Of a DNA stretch of 64,000 nucleotides, positions 61,257-64,000 are shown one piece after another. This DNA is from CAVSUR01 sp963846005 (GTDB taxonomy: Bacteria; Actinomycetota; Actinomycetes; Streptosporangiales; Streptosporangiaceae), in assembly GCA_963846005.1 (NCBI GenBank), contig CAWJUH010000003.1, positions 558,001 to 622,000 of the forward strand. Direction: 5' to 3'. The position numbers and the translations under genes were made by a program. The notes below the pieces were generated by a model. That model was not told the DNA's origin. It saw nothing but the letters and a program-made list of their open reading frames with translations, and made no database searches. Position 1 is the stretch's first letter. Each line of letters begins with the position of its first letter.

Positions 61257-61730
61257 ATGGGAAAGCGGCTGGGCATCGCCGGCGGGGCTGTCGCGGCGGC
61301 GGCGCTGGTGGTCGGTTTTGTTACACCGGCCTGGGGTTCATCTGGTAGCAACTCCCGGGATCAGGTGATCCGCGTGGTCGCCGTCACCACGGAAGTGAAT
61401 TTCATTCCGGTCACCAGCAAGGGCCCTTCCCTGGGGGACGAGATAGTGATCTCGCAGAAGCTGCAGCAGGGCGGAACCCAGGTCGGGCATGAGGGCACCG
61501 TGTGCACGACGGTGTCGCTGGTGCCCCGCGGGGAGGCGCAGTGCGCCGCCACGTACTGGCTCGGCGGCGGGGAGATCACCGTGCAGGGCCTGATTGCCCT
61601 GGGCAGCACGGCACCCTACATCGCGCCTGTCACGGGCGGCTCGGCTAGTTACGAGGGCGTGAAGGGTGAGCTGCACGTCCGCGAGGTCACCCCCGCGAAG
61701 GGGATCTTGACCTTCGACCTGCAACGTTGA
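61257..61730 (+). CDS. Secreted allene-oxide-cyclase-barrel/dirigent-like protein
   Basis: A 157-residue exported protein. Signal peptide MGKRLGIAGG...AWGSS, then the AOC-like eight-stranded barrel: GDEIVISQKLQQGGTQVGHEGTVCTTV, later AQCAATYWLGGGEITVQGLI, VTGGSASYEGVKGELHVREV and LTFDL (cited as ends). Bacterial members have unknown function; plant relatives shape hydrophobic ligands. ATG 61257 follows GAGGGAGG. Confidence 0.85.
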   Translation: MGKRLGIAGGAVAAAALVVGFVTPAWGSSGSNSRDQVIRVVAVTTEVNFIPVTSKGPSLGDEIVISQKLQQGGTQVGHEGTVCTTVSLVPRGEAQCAATYWLGGGEITVQGLIALGSTAPYIAPVTGGSASYEGVKGELHVREVTPAKGILTFDLQR

Positions 61731-61881
61731 CGAGTTCTTCGCCTTCCCGGATTCCTCACGCGGCGGTTCCCCCCGGCTCGCTGTTTATTGCCTGCCATGT
61801 CGTTAGCGACATCAGTATCAGCGACGGGAATGCCGCCGGACCGCGCCATTACACCGCTGCGAACAGGCCCAGGGAGCTGAC

Positions 61882-63522
61882 ATGAGAACTGCGAACCGCC
61901 ACCCGGCGGGCAGGAAAGCCCGGGGCAAGCTCACTGCCGCCCTCGCGGCCGGCGCCTTGCTCGGCGCGGCCGGGCTGGTGTCGTCCGGCGCCGCCAGCGC
62001 CTCGGCCGCTAGCCCGGTGCCGGCCGTGGCCTGGCACCGGTGCCCCGCGGGCAGTGCGGGCGCCGTGGCGGGCGGGTTCAGGTGCGCGACCGTCGCGGCC
62101 CCGCTGAGCTACACCGATCCGTCCGGGCGAAAGGTCAGCCTGGCGGTGGTGGAGCACCCGGCCACCGGGCCGGCCCGCCGCGGCGTGATCTTCTTCAACC
62201 CGGGCGGCCCAGGCGGGGCGGGCACGGTGCAGCTCCCGGCATATATCGGGCTCTTCCCGAAGGCGCTGCTGCGCCAGTACGACATCGTGAGCTGGGACCC
62301 GCGGGGGTCCGGGGCGAGCACGGCGGTTCAGTGCTTCCCGAGTCAGGCCGCGGAAAGCGCGTTCCTCGGCCAGTTCTCCCTCTTCCCCGTCGGCCGGGGC
62401 CAGCAGCGCGGCTACATCCGCCGGTGGCGTGAGTTCGGCAAGATCTGCGCCGCGCGGAACGGCGCGCTGCTGCGGCACGTGTCGACCGCCGACACCGCCC
62501 GCGACTTGAACCTGCTGCGCCAAGACCTCGGCCAGCCCAAGCTGAATTATCTCGGCATCTCCTACGGCACGTTCCTGGGCGCCACCTACGCCAACCTGTT
62601 CCCGCGCCGGGTCGGCAGGCTGGTGCTCGACGGCAACGTCCCGCCCGAGGCCTGGACCAACGGCGGGCGGCCGGACCCCCGGCTGAGCACCTACCTGCGC
62701 CTGGGCAGCGACCAAGCAGCTGCTAGGGCGCTCGCCGCGTTCCTGCGCATCTGCGGGCAGCGCAGCACCCAGGCCTGCGCGTTCTCGGCCGGCACTCCCG
62801 CCGCGACCAGGGCCAAGTGGGATGCGCTGCTGGCCCGCCTCAAGAAGGCACCCATCAACCTGGGCGGCACGGCTTACACCTACGCCTACGTTGTCACCAC
62901 CGTCAGCTTCGGGCTCTCCATAGTGCAGCCGTTCAGCACGCCTGTACCTGACAACAGCGCCCCCGGCTGGTCCGGGATTGCCCAGGGGCTCCAGCAGCTA
63001 TCGGTAGCGGGCAGCGGCACGGCGAGCGCCCGCCCGGGCATGCCGCCGGCCGCCGCGGCGGCCGGCGCCCAGCGCTACGGAGGGGCCGAGCAGGGTTTCG
63101 CGGTCCAGTGCGACGAGGCGCCGAGCCCGCCCGCGAGCGCCTACGCCGGCCTGCAGCGCCTGCTGCTGCGCCGCAGCGGCGTCATCGGCCTACCGGATCT
63201 GTGGAGCCTTGATGAGCCCTGCGCCACCTGGCCAGTACGCGGACAGGACACCTACAACGGCCCGTGGAACGCCCCTACCAGCCCCATCCTGGTGATCGGC
63301 AACACCACCGACCCGTTCATCCCGCTCCGCGACGCCGTCGCCATGACCCGCCAGCTCGCCAACGCCCGGCTCCTGGTCGTCAAAGGCTACGGCCACACCG
63401 CGCTGCTCAACCCGAGCACCTGCGCCAGCACCTACATGACCGCCTACTTCCGCACCGGCGCCCTGCCCCCGAAGGGAACCGTCTGCCGCCAGAACCTCCC
63501 GCCATTCGCACCCGCCGGATGA
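61882..63522 (+). CDS. Secreted tripeptidyl-aminopeptidase-type alpha/beta hydrolase (S33)
   Basis: A 546-residue exported hydrolase. Basic N-terminus and signal peptide (KLTAALAAGALLGAAGL...ASASA), then FFNPGGPGGAG (oxyanion), SWDPRGSGAST, nucleophile elbow LGISYGTFLGATYANLFP (Ser about residue 230), acid in GNTTDPFIP and His in GYGHTALL (about 512). The C-terminal Cys-containing TAP-like region is typical of SlpD/E. ATG 61882 has AGGGAG upstream. Likely cleaves N-terminal tripeptides or esters outside the cell. Confidence 0.9.
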   Translation: MRTANRHPAGRKARGKLTAALAAGALLGAAGLVSSGAASASAASPVPAVAWHRCPAGSAGAVAGGFRCATVAAPLSYTDPSGRKVSLAVVEHPATGPARRGVIFFNPGGPGGAGTVQLPAYIGLFPKALLRQYDIVSWDPRGSGASTAVQCFPSQAAESAFLGQFSLFPVGRGQQRGYIRRWREFGKICAARNGALLRHVSTADTARDLNLLRQDLGQPKLNYLGISYGTFLGATYANLFPRRVGRLVLDGNVPPEAWTNGGRPDPRLSTYLRLGSDQAAARALAAFLRICGQRSTQACAFSAGTPAATRAKWDALLARLKKAPINLGGTAYTYAYVVTTVSFGLSIVQPFSTPVPDNSAPGWSGIAQGLQQLSVAGSGTASARPGMPPAAAAAGAQRYGGAEQGFAVQCDEAPSPPASAYAGLQRLLLRRSGVIGLPDLWSLDEPCATWPVRGQDTYNGPWNAPTSPILVIGNTTDPFIPLRDAVAMTRQLANARLLVVKGYGHTALLNPSTCASTYMTAYFRTGALPPKGTVCRQNLPPFAPAG

Positions 63523-63720
63523 CACAACCTGGCCGCCGTCAGGTCCCCGGGCAGAAAGAAGACTCAATGGCTACCACAACGGTCCCGCAGCAGAGCCCAT
63601 ATCCAGTCCAGTGTGCCGTCGAGTACCCGGACCGGCCACTCACCCGGCCAGCGCCGGGGTGATGTCAAACGGCGAGCGTCACCTGGTGCGCGCCGGGTCG
63701 TAGCGGCCCGCAACGGGAGG

Positions 63721-64000
63721 ATGGGCGAAGACGGCATGGTGGCAGCGACGCGGACCAATAGCGCGTGGGAGCGGTACGCCTGGGCGGCGGGCATCCTTTA
63801 CGTGATAGCGCTGGCGGCCGAGACCGTGGTCGGAGTGCTCGGCGGCGGGCTAAGCCAGAACGCCTCGGCGGCGAAGATCGCGAACACCCTTTACGACCAC
63901 CGCGGGCGGCTGCTGGTGATCGCATACCTATCCGTCGTCTATGCCGCCATGTTCCTGATCTACCTGGCCAGGCTGTACGACCTGCTGCGCCGGGACACCG
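63721..64000 (+). CDS. Membrane protein, partial (3' end outside window)
   Basis: The frame from ATG 63721 (or ATG 63736) to the window end encodes MGEDGMVAATRTNSAWERYAWAAGILYVIALAAETVVG (given by its ends MGEDGMVAATR and YVIALAAETVV), then ALAS-like SQNASAAKIANTLYDHRGRLLVIAYLSVVYAAMFLIYLARLYDLLRR. It is the first third of a multi-helix protein like that at 35263. GGGAGG precedes the first ATG too closely for good spacing. The rest is not in the window. Confidence 0.7.
   Translation, partial: MGEDGMVAATRTNSAWERYAWAAGILYVIALAAETVVGVLGGGLSQNASAAKIANTLYDHRGRLLVIAYLSVVYAAMFLIYLARLYDLLRRDT

Overview
The window is very GC-rich with dense, often 4-base-overlapping genes and many GTG/TTG starts. Several genes point to an actinomycete: a bacterial proteasome activator, mycothiol-type (MDMPI) and F420-type enzymes, BldG-like STAS/anti-sigma proteins, an EspI-like MinD ATPase, a SigE-family sigma factor and LuxR LAL regulators. 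I cannot name the genus.

0-13.5 kb is mostly conserved chromosome. It holds a sensor kinase (cut by the window start), a Wzt/Wzm-type ABC exporter divergent from a MarR regulator with an operator between them, RsbW-like and STAS regulators, a GT2 glycosyltransferase, the proteasome activator bpa, an EspI-like ATPase, a small HTH/Clp-N pair, lipoproteins, an MDMPI-fold protein with a frameshift, and an HxlR regulator. The exporter + GT2 + bpa cluster recalls the mycobacterial Rv3780-Rv3783 galactan-export neighbourhood.

13.6-34 kb mixes core genes (CtaG-like oxidase assembly, fatty-acyl-CoA ligase, SigE-type sigma factor, tadA with its partner, three tRNA-Ser genes) with small accessory patches. 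An AhpD-like gene is followed by a truncated MFS gene and rearranged DNA. A 1.85-kb segment (DinB protein and alpha/beta hydrolase) sits between tRNA-Ser(GCT) and a 58-bp copy of that tRNA's 3' part. A VOC gene carries a one-base frameshift, and a membrane protein/wHTH pair has three copies of one operator. VapBC follows tRNA-Ser(CGA).

34-46 kb is accessory. It contains an N-terminally short orphan histidine kinase, a GT1 glycosyltransferase whose 3' end runs into a fragment of a principal sigma factor gene, a translationally coupled RecQ-phosphoribosyltransferase fusion and DprA-like protein (the best candidate for an undescribed system), and directly beside it a 2.4-kb unit of two coupled tyrosine recombinases bracketed by short inverted repeats.

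46-64 kb is dominated by regulation and secreted or membrane hydrolases. There is a DUF4386-type operon, one intact and one frameshifted LAL-LuxR regulator, and two hydrolase genes that share a duplicated TAGGG-N5-CCCTA promoter element, each preceded by a short overlapping upstream ORF. An MDR reductase/SDR operon has its SDR gene split by an IS481 element (target duplication GCTAGA). An allene-oxide-cyclase-barrel protein, a secreted tripeptidyl-aminopeptidase-type hydrolase and a membrane protein cut by the window end complete the window.
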